From an uncultured Methylophaga sp. (GTDB taxonomy: Bacteria > Pseudomonadota > Gammaproteobacteria > Nitrosococcales > Methylophagaceae): a stretch of DNA of 64,000 bases. Below are positions 19,967 to 30,519 of this stretch, piece by piece. The stretch's first letter is position 1. The number at the start of each line of letters is the position of its first letter. The DNA lies in NCBI GenBank assembly GCA_913055695.1, contig CAJXKF010000001.1, positions 204,354 to 268,353 of the forward strand. Direction: 5' to 3'. The notes beneath the pieces were generated by a model that did no database searches, was not told where the DNA came from, and saw only the letters and a program-made list of their open reading frames with translations. The translations under genes and the position numbers were made by a program.

Positions 19967-19980
19967 TTGATCTGGATCAA
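19967..19980 (-). promoter_or_regulatory. FNR/Anr-type operator upstream of ccoN
   Basis: TTGAT-CTGG-ATCAA matches the FNR/Anr consensus TTGAT-N4-ATCAA at all ten defined bases. It is centred 151 bp before the ccoN ATG. TAAAAT at 19928-19933 is a possible -10 element, which would put the box at about -52 rather than the classical -41.5, so the exact start site is uncertain. Oxygen-controlled ccoNOQP transcription is the established pattern in related bacteria. Confidence 0.8.
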
Positions 19981-20112
19981 TGATTTGCGAAATGCCCACC
20001 AGGCTGGCAAATGCTTTATTTATTTTGCGTAGCAGGGAATTTTCCTAAGAACCATCTGGGTGGTCAAGTTCTGACCATCGTCAAGAATATGATGTCTGTA
20101 TAGGGAGCTAAT

Positions 20113-20135
20113 TAAAACAGAGACTTAGCAGTCTC
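20113..20135 (-). terminator. Likely terminator after the Mth938-like gene
   Basis: A 6-bp stem GAGACT / AGTCTC (20120-20125 with 20130-20135) has a four-base loop. On the minus strand it runs into TGTTTTAATT. It lies about 70 bp past the stop of the upstream gene. The stem is short, so confidence is moderate. Confidence 0.5.
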
Positions 20136-20202
20136 AGTTTAGAAAAAATCAATGATTGAGATGAGCGGTTTCAGGGATGTTGCGGGCAAAGTGCGAAGCT
20201 AA

Positions 20203-20598
20203 TCACAGGCCGTCAAAACTGACCGCAAGCAGCACTTTACGCTGTTCACTGACAAGAAGATTAAAAGTTCGGCAAGCCGCACCCAGTTCCATGAACTCAA
20301 CGCCAATCTGCGCTTGCATAAATTCACTGGCGATTTTCTGGAATTCAATGCAGAGACCAGACCCGGTCGCAAATAAAATCACTTCCGGATCCAGTGTCTT
20401 GAGATCGGCCAGTTGCCCGGCCGTGATAGTGGCAATTTCCTTCACCGGCCAATCAACGATAAGTTGACTGCGGGTCAGGATAAAGTTCGACTCGATGGCA
20501 TCAAGCCGGTTTTGATGTTGGGGACGAATGACAACATGGTCATTATCGTAACTGTGGATTTGGTTATATTCGCTAACCGCTTCCTGGCTCAGTTTCAT
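20203..20598 (-). CDS. Mth938-like domain protein (DUF498)
   Basis: 131-aa protein of the Mth938/Xcc981 (DUF498) family, a small alpha/beta fold of unknown bacterial function related to the mitochondrial NDUFAF3 fold. The family core is visible in ATITAGQLADLKTLDPEVIL and LFATGSGLCIEF. It starts 9 bp after the ihfB stop and is probably cotranscribed with rpsA-ihfB. In many gammaproteobacteria ihfB is instead followed by lapA/lapB-type genes, so the position is of note. Confidence 0.8.
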   Translation of the reverse strand: MKLSQEAVSEYNQIHSYDNDHVVIRPQHQNRLDAIESNFILTRSQLIVDWPVKEIATITAGQLADLKTLDPEVILFATGSGLCIEFQKIASEFMQAQIGVEFMELGAACRTFNLLVSEQRKVLLAVSFDGL

Positions 20599-20607
20599 TG
20601 CGTGGTA

Positions 20608-20898
20608 TCAGTAACCAGCCGCGTCATTAACACGGTCACGAAGTTCTTTGCCGGGTTTGAAATGCGGTACAAACTTTTCGTCCAGCTTAACCGATTCACC
20701 ACTTTTGGGATTACGGCCGATGCGGGGTGGTCTGTGGTGCAGTGTAAAACTGCCAAACCCACGAATCTCGATGCGATCACCTCTGGACAGGCTGTCACTC
20801 ATTTGTTCGAGAATCAATTTTACGGCCAGCTCAACATCGCGATAATTCAGTAGAGATTGTTTTTCAGATAATGCTTCGATCAAATCTGATTTGGTCAT
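20608..20898 (-). CDS. ihfB: Integration host factor beta subunit
   Basis: DNA-bending nucleoid protein, partner of IHF-alpha. I start it at [10 protein letters not shown] (ATG 20898, AGGAA upstream), giving 96 aa; a longer frame upstream is rejected because that start matches the family exactly. The beta-arm carries GRNPKSGE with the DNA-intercalating Pro64. Classical position directly after rpsA, with a hairpin between them. Confidence 0.96.
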   Translation of the reverse strand: MTKSDLIEALSEKQSLLNYRDVELAVKLILEQMSDSLSRGDRIEIRGFGSFTLHHRPPRIGRNPKSGESVKLDEKFVPHFKPGKELRDRVNDAAGY

Positions 20899-20966
20899 GT
20901 CTTTATTGTTCCTGGAATAATGCGCCAAACACACCGATGTTAAGAGGGAGTTCAATCCATTGACTA

Positions 20967-20997
20967 AAAAGCAGCACACCCGGCCGGAGCCGGGTGC
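20967..20997 (-). terminator. Terminator-like hairpin between rpsA and ihfB
   Basis: An 8-bp stem CACCCGGC / GCCGGGTG with a tetraloop (20978-20997) lies 18 bp after the rpsA stop. On the minus strand it is followed by TGCTGCTTTTTAG, so a U-run begins five bases late. It probably attenuates transcription from rpsA into ihfB. Confidence 0.6.
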
Positions 20998-21015
20998 ACC
21001 TGATACAGTCAGATA

Positions 21016-22689
21016 TTAATTATCTTTCTGATCCATTTGCTCTTTCAGCAGATCACCCAGTGTGGTGTTGCCGGCAGAGACATTGCTGTACTCTTTGACA
21101 GCTTCTGCTTCTTCCTTCTCGTCCTTGGCTCTGATAGACAGGGTCAGAGTGCGATCTTTACGCGACATACCGGTAAATTTCGCTTCCACTTCGTCGCCCA
21201 CAGACAGGACTTTGCTGGCATCTTCAATACGCTCACGCGCGATGTCAGCGGCACGGATGTAACCTTCTACACCTTCTGCCAGTTCGACAGTGGCACCACG
21301 TGCATCAACGGTGCTCACGGTACCTTTGACGATGCTGCCGCGAGGGTTTTCAGCCAAAAATGAAGAGAACGGGTCGTCCTGCAGTTGTTTGATACCCAGT
21401 GAGATCCGCTCACGTTCCGGGTCAATCGCCAGCACAACGGCTTCCACTTCATCACCTTTTTTGAAGTCACGGATCAGTTCTTCGTTGTCTTCTTCCCAGG
21501 AGATGTCAGACAGGTGAATCAGACCGTCAATACCGCCTTCCAGACCGATGAAGATACCGAAGTCAGTGATTGACTTGATGGCACCTTTAACCTTGTCACC
21601 CTTGCTGTGAGTCATTGAGAACTCTTCCCAAGGATTGGCCTGGCATTGTTTGATACCCAGAGAAATACGACGACGTTCTGCGTCGATATCCAGTACCATC
21701 ACTTCAACTTCGTCGCCCAGGGCAACCAGTTTGGATGGGTGAACATTCTTGTTGGTCCAGTCCATTTCAGACATGTGAACCAAGCCTTCAACGCCATCTT
21801 CGATTTCAACGAAGCAGCCGTAGTCAGCGATGTTGGTGACTTTACCGTGAATACGGGTGCTGTTCGGATAACGACGAGCGATATCTTTCCAAGGATCGTC
21901 ACCCATTTGTTTCAGACCCAGAGAAACACGCTCACGCTCTTTATCAAATTTCAGAACCTGAACTTCGATTTCGTCGCCGATTGCAACGACTTCTGAAGGA
22001 TGCTTGACGCGTTTCCAGGCCATATCGGTGATGTGCAGCAGACCATCGATGCCACCCAGATCGACGAAGGCACCGTAGTCGGTCAGGTTCTTAACGATAC
22101 CTTTAACAACTTTACCTTCTTCCAGGGTTTCCAGCAGCGCTTCACGTTCTGCACTGTTTTCTTCTTCCATGATCGCGCGGCGAGACACAACGATGTTGTT
22201 GCGTGGACGATCCAGTTTGATCAATTTGAATTCGAGATCTTTACCTTCCAGGTGCGTGGTGTCGCGGATAGGACGGATATCGACCAGTGAACCCGGCAGG
22301 AAGGCACGGATATTTTCCAGATCGACAGTGAAACCGCCTTTGACCTTGCCGGAAATCATACCGGTAACGGTTTCACCCGCTTCATAAGCATGTTCCAGTT
22401 TGGTCCATGCTTCAGCCTGTTTGGCTTTATCACGTGACAGCTGGGTGGCACCAAAACCATCTTCCAGGGATTCCAGAGATACATCGACCAGATCACCGAT
22501 AGAAACGGTGATTTCACCATTTTCATCCATGAACTCGGAAACAGGAATCGCGCCTTCAGATTTCAGGCCGGCATTAACCATAACAACATCAGAACCAACA
22601 TTGACTACCGTACCGGTAACAATCTTGCCTGGTTGCATGGGGGTTGAATTTAAACTCTCTTCAAAGAGATCAGCAAAGCTTTCGCTCAT
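21016..22689 (-). CDS. rpsA: 30S ribosomal protein S1
   Basis: mRNA-binding ribosomal protein. Start at ATG 22689 ([19 protein letters not shown] upstream) gives 557 aa, the usual gammaproteobacterial length. It consists of six S1 repeats, recognised by recurring lines such as [37 protein letters not shown] and [19 protein letters not shown]. The last repeat is the most divergent. A 107-bp gap separates it from cmk. Confidence 0.97.
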   Translation of the reverse strand: MSESFADLFEESLNSTPMQPGKIVTGTVVNVGSDVVMVNAGLKSEGAIPVSEFMDENGEITVSIGDLVDVSLESLEDGFGATQLSRDKAKQAEAWTKLEHAYEAGETVTGMISGKVKGGFTVDLENIRAFLPGSLVDIRPIRDTTHLEGKDLEFKLIKLDRPRNNIVVSRRAIMEEENSAEREALLETLEEGKVVKGIVKNLTDYGAFVDLGGIDGLLHITDMAWKRVKHPSEVVAIGDEIEVQVLKFDKERERVSLGLKQMGDDPWKDIARRYPNSTRIHGKVTNIADYGCFVEIEDGVEGLVHMSEMDWTNKNVHPSKLVALGDEVEVMVLDIDAERRRISLGIKQCQANPWEEFSMTHSKGDKVKGAIKSITDFGIFIGLEGGIDGLIHLSDISWEEDNEELIRDFKKGDEVEAVVLAIDPERERISLGIKQLQDDPFSSFLAENPRGSIVKGTVSTVDARGATVELAEGVEGYIRAADIARERIEDASKVLSVGDEVEAKFTGMSRKDRTLTLSIRAKDEKEEAEAVKEYSNVSAGNTTLGDLLKEQMDQKDN

Positions 22690-22796
22690 GTTAGTTATCC
22701 TTGACCCTGTATTGAGAAACAGGATCACCAAAATTTGTCACCTGCGATGTGCAGGATCGTTTAACATCCCAACCGGAAGCCCGGCCGGGGCCCAAA

Positions 22797-23465
22797 TTAC
22801 AGATCAGCGCAAAATGCGCAGACATGTTCGAATACCGCATCAATTCCCAACTCGGTAGAATCGAGAATAAGCGCACCCTCAGCCGGCCTTAACGGGGCGA
22901 CTTCGCGTTCGCTGTCTCGTCTGTCACGCTCGGAGATTTCTGCGATCAGATCAGAAAGGTTACTCTCAATTCCTTTCTGTTTCAACTGCTTATAACGTCT
23001 TTGCGCCCTTTCCTCTGCGCTTGCCGTTAAAAAAACTTTAAATGGTGCATCCGGAAATACCACGGTACCCATATCGCGGCCATCAGTGACCAGACCGGGC
23101 ATTTTCCTGAAATCACGCTGGCGCTGCAACAGCGCACTGCGAACAGCCGGAATCGCGGCCACTTTCGACGCCGCATTACCGGCCTCTTCACTGCGGATAC
23201 GAAGACTGACATCTTCGCCTTCCAGCATCACTTTAAGATCAGCATTATCAAAGGCAAAACGCACATCCAACTGTTCAGCCAGTCTGGACAAAGCGTCTTC
23301 ATCTGCCAGATCCAGCTGATGTTTCATCGCCGCCTGCGCCAGCACGCGATAGATGGCACCACTATCAAGGTAATGCCAGCCAAACTCACGTGCAATGAGC
23401 TGAGCAATGGTGCCTTTGCCGGAACCGCTGGGGCCGTCAATGGTAAGTACCGGAATATCAGTCAT
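22797..23465 (-). CDS. cmk: Cytidylate kinase
   Basis: Phosphorylates CMP and dCMP with ATP. The 222-aa protein starts [19 protein letters not shown] with the P-loop at 11-19. It continues with [14 protein letters not shown], the family signature [14 protein letters not shown] and an [10 protein letters not shown] lid. It overlaps the aroA 3' end by 8 nt, within the conserved tyrA-aroA-cmk-rpsA order. Confidence 0.96.
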   Translation of the reverse strand: MTDIPVLTIDGPSGSGKGTIAQLIAREFGWHYLDSGAIYRVLAQAAMKHQLDLADEDALSRLAEQLDVRFAFDNADLKVMLEGEDVSLRIRSEEAGNAASKVAAIPAVRSALLQRQRDFRKMPGLVTDGRDMGTVVFPDAPFKVFLTASAEERAQRRYKQLKQKGIESNLSDLIAEISERDRRDSEREVAPLRPAEGALILDSTELGIDAVFEHVCAFCADL

Positions 23466-24765
23466 CGATTTCCTCGATATTCAGTCCGGCCTGCATGGCC
23501 AGCTCGACAAATCCCGGGAAAGACGTGGCCACATTGGCGCAATCATTGATCTGAATCGTGCCACCGGCCTGTAATGCCGCCATCGCAAAAGACATCGCAA
23601 TACGGTGATCACCGTGACTGTCCACTTCACCACTGCCGATGATGCCACCGTTGATGACAATGCCGTCAGCCGTTGGCTGAGCATCAATCCCCAGCGTGGT
23701 CAGACCATCAGCCATCACCTGAATACGATCACTCTCCTTGACGCGTAACTCTTCTGCGCCGGTCAGCACGGTCTGGCCTTCGGCACAGGCGGCGGCAATA
23801 AACAAAGCCGGGAATTCATCAATCGCCAGCGGCACCTGCTCTTGCGGAATCTGAATGCCTTTCAGCGGCGCATATTGCACCCGGATATCGGCTACCGGTT
23901 CACCGCCGGTTTCGGCTTGGTTGGTCAAACTGATATCGGCGCCCATCTGCTTGAGAATATTGATAACGCCAATACGGGTCGGGTTGATACCAACGTGTTT
24001 CAGCGTCACATCACTGCCCGGTGCGATGGCCGCCGCCACCATGAAGAAAGTCGCAGAAGAGATATCGGCCGGGACATCAATCCGGGTCGCAGTCAGTTTT
24101 GCGCCGCCTTCAATCGTAACGGTACTGCCCTGCTGCTGCAGCGGATATCCCATCCCACCCAGCATGCGTTCTGTATGGTCACGGGTCGGTGCAGGCTCAG
24201 TCACTGACGTTTTGCCATTAGCATACATGCCGGCCAGCAACAGGCAGGACTTGACCTGAGCACTGGCCATCGGCAGTTCGTAATCAATGCCTTTGAGTTG
24301 TTTACCACCATGTATGTTCAGTGGTGGTTTACCCTCATTGGTCTCAATCTCAGCGCCCATTAGTGCCAGCGGATCGGTCACCCGTTTCATCGGCCGGCCC
24401 GATAGCGATTTATCACCGGTCAATGTGACGTCAAAGTCCTGCGCGGCTAACAAACCGCTCAACAAGCGCATGGAAGTACCGCTGTTACCGAGATCCAATG
24501 CAGTGGCCGGGGCTTTCAGACCATGCATACCTACGCCGTGAATCGTCACTTTACCTTTATCGGGGCCGATAATATGGACGCCCATGGTGCGGAACGCAGC
24601 CAGTGTCGCCAGCGCGTCTTCGCCTTCCAGAAAGCCTGTGACTTCAGTGGTGCCTTCTGCCAGGGCGCCCAGCATGATGCTGCGGTGGGAAATGGATTTA
24701 TCCCCCGGCACCCGCAGTTCGCCGGTGATCTTTCCGCCGGGATGGACAATATATTTTTTATTCAT
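23458..24765 (-). CDS. aroA: 3-phosphoshikimate 1-carboxyvinyltransferase (EPSP synthase)
   Basis: Sixth step of the shikimate pathway: joins phosphoenolpyruvate to shikimate-3-phosphate. The 435-aa protein shows the conserved [52 protein letters not shown] and RVKESDRI motifs. The site GNSGTSMR, rather than the class I GNAGTAMR, suggests a class II-like, more glyphosate-tolerant form (inference). It overlaps cmk by 8 nt and follows tyrA by 26 bp. Confidence 0.96.
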   Translation of the reverse strand: MNKKYIVHPGGKITGELRVPGDKSISHRSIMLGALAEGTTEVTGFLEGEDALATLAAFRTMGVHIIGPDKGKVTIHGVGMHGLKAPATALDLGNSGTSMRLLSGLLAAQDFDVTLTGDKSLSGRPMKRVTDPLALMGAEIETNEGKPPLNIHGGKQLKGIDYELPMASAQVKSCLLLAGMYANGKTSVTEPAPTRDHTERMLGGMGYPLQQQGSTVTIEGGAKLTATRIDVPADISSATFFMVAAAIAPGSDVTLKHVGINPTRIGVINILKQMGADISLTNQAETGGEPVADIRVQYAPLKGIQIPQEQVPLAIDEFPALFIAAACAEGQTVLTGAEELRVKESDRIQVMADGLTTLGIDAQPTADGIVINGGIIGSGEVDSHGDHRIAMSFAMAALQAGGTIQINDCANVATSFPGFVELAMQAGLNIEEIDD

Positions 24766-24791
24766 TTCGCTGGACTCGGTGGCTGCTACTC

Positions 24792-25679
24792 TCAGACTTC
24801 GCTGTTATCAATTAAATCGGGATCGGCAAAACGGGTATCACGGGCTTTTTTGGCTCGCGAAAAGACTTCAATCAGATAATCACCATCACCGTCGCGAATG
24901 GCTTTTTCTATCCGGTTCATACCCTGATGATACTGTTCCAGCAGCGCCAGAATCGCTTTCTGATTGCCGAGGCAGATATCACGCCACATCACAGCATCGC
25001 TGGAGGCAATGCGGGAAAAATCACGGAAACCGCCGGCAGCATAGCGCAGCACTTCATCACAATCATCCCGTTCGGCCAGCATGCCTACCAGGTTGAACGC
25101 CAGTACATGCGGTAAATGGCTGGTTGCAGCCAGCACCGTGTCGTGATGGCTTACGTCCATTTCAAACACTTCCGCACCGGTCAGTTGCCACATCTGCCTG
25201 ACTTTCGCCGTCGCCGCGGCATCGGTGTCCGCCACTGGGGTCAATACAATCCGGTGATCCTGATAAAGTTCGGCAAAAGCCGCTGAAGGCCCGCTTTTTT
25301 CAGTGCCGGCTATGGGATGACCCGGCACAAACTGACGGAATTTATCACCCAGCGACTTTCTGGCAGCTTCAACCACCTGTGATTTGGCACTGCCACCATC
25401 GGTAATGATCGCTTCAGGATTCAGCTGTCCGGCAATACCGTCAAATACCTCGGCCATGGCGCCCATGGGTACGGCGACAAAAACCATATCCGCGCCGGCA
25501 ACCGCCTCGGCCAACGAGGCTGCGGCCTGATCGATAATGCCTAAATCCAGCGCCTCTTGCCTTGCCTCTTCACTGCGGGCATAGCCAACTACCTGGTTTA
25601 CGGCGCCCTTCTTTTTCAGCGCCAGTGACAAGGAACCGCCAATCAGTCCAACGCCGATAATAGCCAAACGGTTAATCAT
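24792..25679 (-). CDS. tyrA: Prephenate (or arogenate) dehydrogenase
   Basis: NAD-dependent oxidative decarboxylation in tyrosine biosynthesis. The 295-aa monofunctional enzyme has an N-terminal nucleotide fold (AIIGVGLIGGSLSLAL), the middle signature VPGHPIAGTEKSGP and the helical C-terminal region with SHLPHVLAFNL. No chorismate mutase domain is fused. Its ATG overlaps the hisC stop by one base. Choice between prephenate and arogenate as substrate cannot be made by eye. Confidence 0.94.
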   Translation of the reverse strand: MINRLAIIGVGLIGGSLSLALKKKGAVNQVVGYARSEEARQEALDLGIIDQAAASLAEAVAGADMVFVAVPMGAMAEVFDGIAGQLNPEAIITDGGSAKSQVVEAARKSLGDKFRQFVPGHPIAGTEKSGPSAAFAELYQDHRIVLTPVADTDAAATAKVRQMWQLTGAEVFEMDVSHHDTVLAATSHLPHVLAFNLVGMLAERDDCDEVLRYAAGGFRDFSRIASSDAVMWRDICLGNQKAILALLEQYHQGMNRIEKAIRDGDGDYLIEVFSRAKKARDTRFADPDLIDNSEV

Positions 25680-26773
25680 CAGCCACGCCCCAGAACGCGG
25701 GATAAGGCTTCTAAAAAGCGCTGGTTTTCCTGTTCAAGCCCGATGCTTACCCGCAAATGCTGAGGCAGACCATAGCCTGCCACCGGTCTGACAATGACAC
25801 CTTCATACAGCAGTTCGTCATAAACCTCCGCGGCATTGGTCTGCACATTAACGGTGATGAAATTGCCTTTGGAAGGGATGAATTTCAGCCCCATTTTGTC
25901 GAAGCCGGTGATGAGTTGTTTCATACCAGCCTCATTCATTTCACGCGATTCGCGCAGATAGGCTTCGTCACCCAGCGCTGCGACTGCCGCTGCCTGGGCC
26001 AGGCTGTTGGCATTAAATGGCTGACGGATGCGATTCAGCAGATCGGCAATTTCCGGATGCGACAAGGCATAACCGATACGCAGTCCAGCCAGCCCGTAAG
26101 CCTTGGAAAAGGTACGGGTAATCACCAGGTTATCGAAATCCTGTAGCCAGCTGATCGCGGTTTCGGTCTGCTCTAGATACTCAACATAAGCTTCATCCAG
26201 CACCACCAGAACCTTCTCCGGCACTTTATCCAGAAAAGCCTGAATCTCCGACGGTTCAACCCAGGTACCGGTCGGGTTATTGGGGTTGGCAATAAAAATC
26301 AGCTTGGTTCTGAGGCTAATCGCTTTGAGCATCGCACTCAGATCATGCCCATAGTCTTTTGCCGGTGTGGCGATACCGGTGGCGCCAATTGCCTTGGCTG
26401 CCAGTGGATACACAGCAAAGGCGTGCTCAGAATAAATAATTTCATCGCCGTGACCGGCAAAGGCCCGCGCCAGTAATTCCAGCACATCATTGGAACCATT
26501 ACCCAGGGTAATTTGCTCCGGCGACAGTCGCAGTTTCTCTGCCAGTGCCATTTTGAGCGTGTAACCATTACCATCAGGGTAGCGTGTCATTTCCTTGGAG
26601 GATTTGGCTACCGCAGCCAGCGCAGCTTTGGATGGCCCGAGCGGGTTCTCATTGGAAGCCAGCTTGATTACATCACGCACGCCATACTGGCGTTGCAATT
26701 CTTCAATGGGTTTACCCGGTACGTAAGGCTGCAGCTCAGCGACACCGCTGACTGCGAGATCACAAAAGCTCAT
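25679..26773 (-). CDS. hisC: Histidinol-phosphate / aromatic aminotransferase
   Basis: Fold-type I PLP aminotransferase, 364 aa. It shows LASNENPLGPS at the N-terminus, ANPNNPTGT, and the PLP lysine Lys224 in TFSKAYGLAGLRIGY. Set between lspA and tyrA-aroA, away from other his genes, it may mainly transaminate phenylpyruvate or prephenate, as proposed for the hisC2 of pseudomonads; HisC enzymes often do both. It overlaps lspA by 4 nt and tyrA by 1 nt. Confidence 0.93.
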   Translation of the reverse strand: MSFCDLAVSGVAELQPYVPGKPIEELQRQYGVRDVIKLASNENPLGPSKAALAAVAKSSKEMTRYPDGNGYTLKMALAEKLRLSPEQITLGNGSNDVLELLARAFAGHGDEIIYSEHAFAVYPLAAKAIGATGIATPAKDYGHDLSAMLKAISLRTKLIFIANPNNPTGTWVEPSEIQAFLDKVPEKVLVVLDEAYVEYLEQTETAISWLQDFDNLVITRTFSKAYGLAGLRIGYALSHPEIADLLNRIRQPFNANSLAQAAAVAALGDEAYLRESREMNEAGMKQLITGFDKMGLKFIPSKGNFITVNVQTNAAEVYDELLYEGVIVRPVAGYGLPQHLRVSIGLEQENQRFLEALSRVLGRG

Positions 26774-27237
26774 TGGGGCTCCGTTTTGCTTCTGAAGCTA
26801 TCTAGGATTAACAGCACGGCACCGACACAAATCGCCGAATCAGCGACATTAAAAGCCGGCCAGTGATAACTGCCGTAGTAGACGTCGAGAAAATCGATCA
26901 CATAACCGTGAATCAACCGATCAATCACATTACCAAGGGCACCGCCCAGGATCAAAGCCAGCGAGGCTGCTTCAAGCCTGGCATAGGAACCGAGACGTTT
27001 AAGCCAGATAATCAGCGCCGTACTGATTGCCAGGGCCAGCACCACAAAAAACCAGCGCTGCCAGCCCCCGGCTGAGGCCAGGAAACTGAAAGCGGCACCA
27101 TAATTGTGTGCCAGCGTCAGATTGAAATGTGGCAATACCGCGACACTTTCATGCAGATCCAGCCAGCTGCTCATCAGCCATTTGCTAAGCTGATCCAGCA
27201 CAATAACCACGGCAGATAAGTTAAGCCATTTCAGCAT
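26770..27237 (-). CDS. lspA: Signal peptidase II (prolipoprotein)
   Basis: Inner-membrane aspartyl protease that cleaves lipoprotein signal peptides after lipidation. I use the ATG at 27237 (MLKWLNLSAVVIVLDQLSKW), 155 aa, four bases after the ileS stop; a longer start inside ileS is rejected. It has four membrane helices and the catalytic pair Asp106 (GNVIDRL) and Asp133 (FNVADSAI). It overlaps the start of hisC by 4 nt. The usual downstream partners fkpB and ispH are missing. Confidence 0.96.
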   Translation of the reverse strand: MLKWLNLSAVVIVLDQLSKWLMSSWLDLHESVAVLPHFNLTLAHNYGAAFSFLASAGGWQRWFFVVLALAISTALIIWLKRLGSYARLEAASLALILGGALGNVIDRLIHGYVIDFLDVYYGSYHWPAFNVADSAICVGAVLLILDSFRSKTEPQ

Positions 27238-27241
27238 GGTA

Positions 27242-30046
27242 TCAGGCAAACTGGCGCTGTTCGCCAGCCCCCTCGATATTGTCGACGCAGCGTTCACACA
27301 GCTCAGGGTGATTCGGGTTCTGGCCTACCGATGGCACCTGATGCCAGCAGCGATCGCAACGGGCATGTTCAGATCTTATGACATCCAGAGAGAAGCCTGA
27401 TAAGACACCCTTGTGTTTACCCTTAAGTGAATCATTTTCAGGCTGCTGCAGGAGCTTCACTGCTGAGGTAATAAAAACAAACTTCAGCTCATCACCAATA
27501 ACATCCAATTTTTCGTAGAGTGATGGTCCGGCATACAGTGTAACTTCAGAGGTAAGCCCAGCCTTGATATTCCCCTCATTACGCTCAAGCTCAAGAGCTT
27601 TTGAGACTGCGTCACGAACACGCAATATTTCTAACCAAAACGCTCTATCTTCTTTTGTTTGGTCAAAAGGTTTCAGTTGTTCATACCAACTATTCAGAAT
27701 CACTGATTCATTTCGCTCACCCGGCAGATGTTCCCACAGCTCATCGGCAGTAAAGGTCAGGATCGGCGCAATCCAGCGTACAAGGGCTTCGAGAATGTGG
27801 TACATCGCGGTCTGTGAGCTGCGACGCGCCAGACTGTCGGCTTTCATGGTGTACTGGCGGTCTTTGGTGATATCCAGATACAGGCTGCCCATCTCATTGG
27901 CACAGAAGTTATGCACTTTCTGGTAAATCAAATGGAACTGATAATTGTCGTAGGCTTTGAGAATGTCCTGCTGCACCTGGTAAGCACGGTCCAGCGCCCA
28001 GCGATCCAGCGGCAGCATGTCTTCTGTCGCCACCAGATTAGATGCCGGGTCAAAATCGTTCAGATTCGACAGCAGAAAACGTGCGGTATTACGGATACGG
28101 CGATAGGAATCAGCAGTACGTTTGAGGATCTCATCCGATACATGCATTTCACCGCTGTAGTCTGTTGCGGCTACCCACAAACGGATAATATCGGCACCCA
28201 GGTTGTTCATGACCTTTTGCGGCGCGACGACGTTGCCCTTGGACTTGGACATTTTCTTGCCTTCAGCATCGACCGTGAAACCATGAGTCAATACCGCTTT
28301 ATAAGGTGCGGCATTGGTGGTCGCGACCGAGGTCAGCAAAGAAGACTGGAACCAGCCTCGATGCTGGTCACTGCCTTCCAGATAAAGATCAGCAGGCCGG
28401 TTGAGATAGTCACGGCGTGCCAGCACACAGGCATGAGACACACCCGAATCAAACCAGACATCCAGTGTATCAGTGACTTTATCGTAATTAGCCGCATCAC
28501 TTGAAAGCAGTTGCTCACCATCCATATCGAACCAGGCATCGATACCACCGGCCTCGACTTTCTGCGCCACCTGTTCGATTAAGGTGTCTGTCTGCGGATG
28601 CAGTTCGCCGGTCTGTTTATGGACAAACAGCGGGATCGGCACACCCCAGGTACGCTGACGGGAAATACACCAGTCAGGTCGGCCTTCCACCATGCCTTCG
28701 ATACGCTTCTGGCCCCAGTCCGGCATCCACTCGGTATCGGCAATCGCTTTCATTGCAGCCTGGCGCAGGCCGTTCTGATCCATGCTGACAAACCACTGCG
28801 GCGTGGCACGGAAAATAATCGGCGTTTTGTGGCGCCAGCAATGCGGATAGCTATGTAAAAGATCCTGATGCGCCAGCAAAGCGCCCTTGTCTTTTAACAG
28901 TTCGATAACCTGCGGATTGGCTTTAAATACCGATTCGCCGGCAAACATTGGCGTGTCAGGGAGGAAGCAGCCGTTACTGCCCACCGGGTTATCGACTTCC
29001 AGTTTGTATTTGAGACCCACCGTGTAGTCATCCTGACCGTGACCAGGCGCGGTGTGTACGGCACCGGTACCGCCGTCACTGGTGACGTGATCACCCAGAA
29101 TCAATGGAACCTGGCGTTCATAGAACGGATGTTGCAACAACAGCCCTTCCAGCTTTTCACCTTTAACCCGACCGATAACCTCGCCTTCCAGCTGATAGCG
29201 TTCGAGCGCCTTTTCATACAAGGCTTCGGCCAGCAAGAGACGTTCATTCGCCGTCTGGACGACGACATAAGTCAGCTCAGGGTTGAGAGCTACCGCCTGG
29301 TTAGCAGGCAGTGTCCAGGGCGTGGTAGTCCAGATAGGCACGTTGACTGTGCCCTGCCCCGTGACGCCGGTAGCCTGTTCAAATGCGGGGGTGTCGATCA
29401 CCTCAAAACGGACATCAATCGCCGGCGAGGTTTTGTCTTCGTATTCAACCTCAGCTTCTGCCAGTGCCGAACCACAATCCACGCACCAGTGGACCGGCTT
29501 CACACCTTTGTGCAGATGGCCCTGTTTAATGATTTGCCCCAGGGTGCGGATAATATCGGCTTCAAAACTGTAATCCATGGTGAGATAGGGATTGTCCCAC
29601 TCACCCAGCACACCCAGCCGTTTGAAGTCCTCACGCTGACCATCGACCTGTTTAGCCGCATATTGACGGCAGGCTTCGCGGAATTCCTTGGCTGACACTT
29701 TAACGCCAGGTTTACCGACTTTCTTCTCGACATTGAGTTCGATAGGCAGTCCGTGACAGTCCCAGCCAGGCACATAGGGCGCGTCGAACCCGCTCAGGGT
29801 CTTGGACTTGAGAATAATATCCTTCAGAATCTTATTGACCGCGTGGCCGATGTGAATGTCACCATTGGCATACGGCGGACCATCATGAAGAATAAACTGA
29901 GGGCGGCCTTTGGCCTGCTCGCGCAGTTTGCTGTAGAGATCAATCTCCTGCCAGCGCTTCAGAGTTTGCGGTTCCCGGTTGGGTAACCCCGCCTTCATTG
30001 GAAAGTCGGTCGCAGGTAAGTTCAGTGTGTGTTTGTAATCGGCCAC
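27242..30046 (-). CDS. ileS: Isoleucyl-tRNA synthetase
   Basis: Class I synthetase, 934 aa. It has the HIGH motif ([11 protein letters not shown]), an editing CP1 insertion with [15 protein letters not shown], and the KMSKS loop ([11 protein letters not shown]). The C-terminal zinc knuckle has CDRCW and CERCV. It is the upstream gene of the long ileS-lspA-hisC-tyrA-aroA-cmk run. The ribF gene that often precedes ileS is not present; instead the DUF3579 gene diverges from it. Confidence 0.97.
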   Translation of the reverse strand: MADYKHTLNLPATDFPMKAGLPNREPQTLKRWQEIDLYSKLREQAKGRPQFILHDGPPYANGDIHIGHAVNKILKDIILKSKTLSGFDAPYVPGWDCHGLPIELNVEKKVGKPGVKVSAKEFREACRQYAAKQVDGQREDFKRLGVLGEWDNPYLTMDYSFEADIIRTLGQIIKQGHLHKGVKPVHWCVDCGSALAEAEVEYEDKTSPAIDVRFEVIDTPAFEQATGVTGQGTVNVPIWTTTPWTLPANQAVALNPELTYVVVQTANERLLLAEALYEKALERYQLEGEVIGRVKGEKLEGLLLQHPFYERQVPLILGDHVTSDGGTGAVHTAPGHGQDDYTVGLKYKLEVDNPVGSNGCFLPDTPMFAGESVFKANPQVIELLKDKGALLAHQDLLHSYPHCWRHKTPIIFRATPQWFVSMDQNGLRQAAMKAIADTEWMPDWGQKRIEGMVEGRPDWCISRQRTWGVPIPLFVHKQTGELHPQTDTLIEQVAQKVEAGGIDAWFDMDGEQLLSSDAANYDKVTDTLDVWFDSGVSHACVLARRDYLNRPADLYLEGSDQHRGWFQSSLLTSVATTNAAPYKAVLTHGFTVDAEGKKMSKSKGNVVAPQKVMNNLGADIIRLWVAATDYSGEMHVSDEILKRTADSYRRIRNTARFLLSNLNDFDPASNLVATEDMLPLDRWALDRAYQVQQDILKAYDNYQFHLIYQKVHNFCANEMGSLYLDITKDRQYTMKADSLARRSSQTAMYHILEALVRWIAPILTFTADELWEHLPGERNESVILNSWYEQLKPFDQTKEDRAFWLEILRVRDAVSKALELERNEGNIKAGLTSEVTLYAGPSLYEKLDVIGDELKFVFITSAVKLLQQPENDSLKGKHKGVLSGFSLDVIRSEHARCDRCWHQVPSVGQNPNHPELCERCVDNIEGAGEQRQFA

Positions 30047-30219
30047 AAGCTTCTCGTGATTCTCGAAAAACCAAAAGCGGTAATTATACGGATTTTTTGA
30101 TGGGCTGTTGAGACATCACTTGATGATAAAAGGATTTATTGCAGCTTGGCGCTTATGCAAGGCAGCCGATTTGCAGTAGAATGTCGGCCTTGTCAGGTCT
30201 CTTAATCGAGCAAAATCCT

Positions 30220-30513
30220 ATGGCCACATCGGAAAAGGTGATTATTCGCGGTTTAACACAGGACGGCGGTAAATTCCGGCCCAGTGACTGGGCTGAGCGC
30301 CTGTGTGGGGCTGTCGCTTCCTATGGGCCGGGCAGACGTATCATCTTCCACCCCAATGTCCGACTGGCGACGATAGACGGCGTCAAATGTGTAATTGTCG
30401 ATGCGATGCTGGAAGAAACTAACGAAATGCTGTTTGATTTTCTGATGGATTTTGCCCGCGACAACAAACTGCAGACCGAACGCACCACCGACTATCCTAC
30501 TGATGAGGATTGA
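30220..30513 (+). CDS. DUF3579 family protein
   Basis: 97-aa cytoplasmic protein starting MATSEKVIIRGLTQDGGKF at 30220; an upstream ATG at 30139 is rejected because the family core begins at this start. The conserved stretch FRPSDWAERLCGAV and the later VKCVIVDAMLEE and FDFLMDFARDN match DUF3579, a family common in beta- and some gammaproteobacteria. Function is unknown. It converges with the CBS-domain gene, with six bases between the stops. Confidence 0.8.
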   Translation: MATSEKVIIRGLTQDGGKFRPSDWAERLCGAVASYGPGRRIIFHPNVRLATIDGVKCVIVDAMLEETNEMLFDFLMDFARDNKLQTERTTDYPTDED

Positions 30514-30519
30514 CCGCCG

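Larger units (their letters stand above)
19823..20202. other. 380-bp noncoding region upstream of ccoN
   Basis: No gene is supported here. It holds the ccoN promoter with its FNR-type box (19967-19980), an A/T-rich leader, a 6-bp inverted repeat TGGTCA-N5-TGACCA at 20061-20077 that could be an operator, and the terminator of the Mth938-like gene. Confidence 0.7.

Noticed and set aside
22760-22795. GC-rich hairpin between cmk and rpsA as a terminator
   Set aside because: The stem is only about four firm pairs and no T-run follows on the minus strand.
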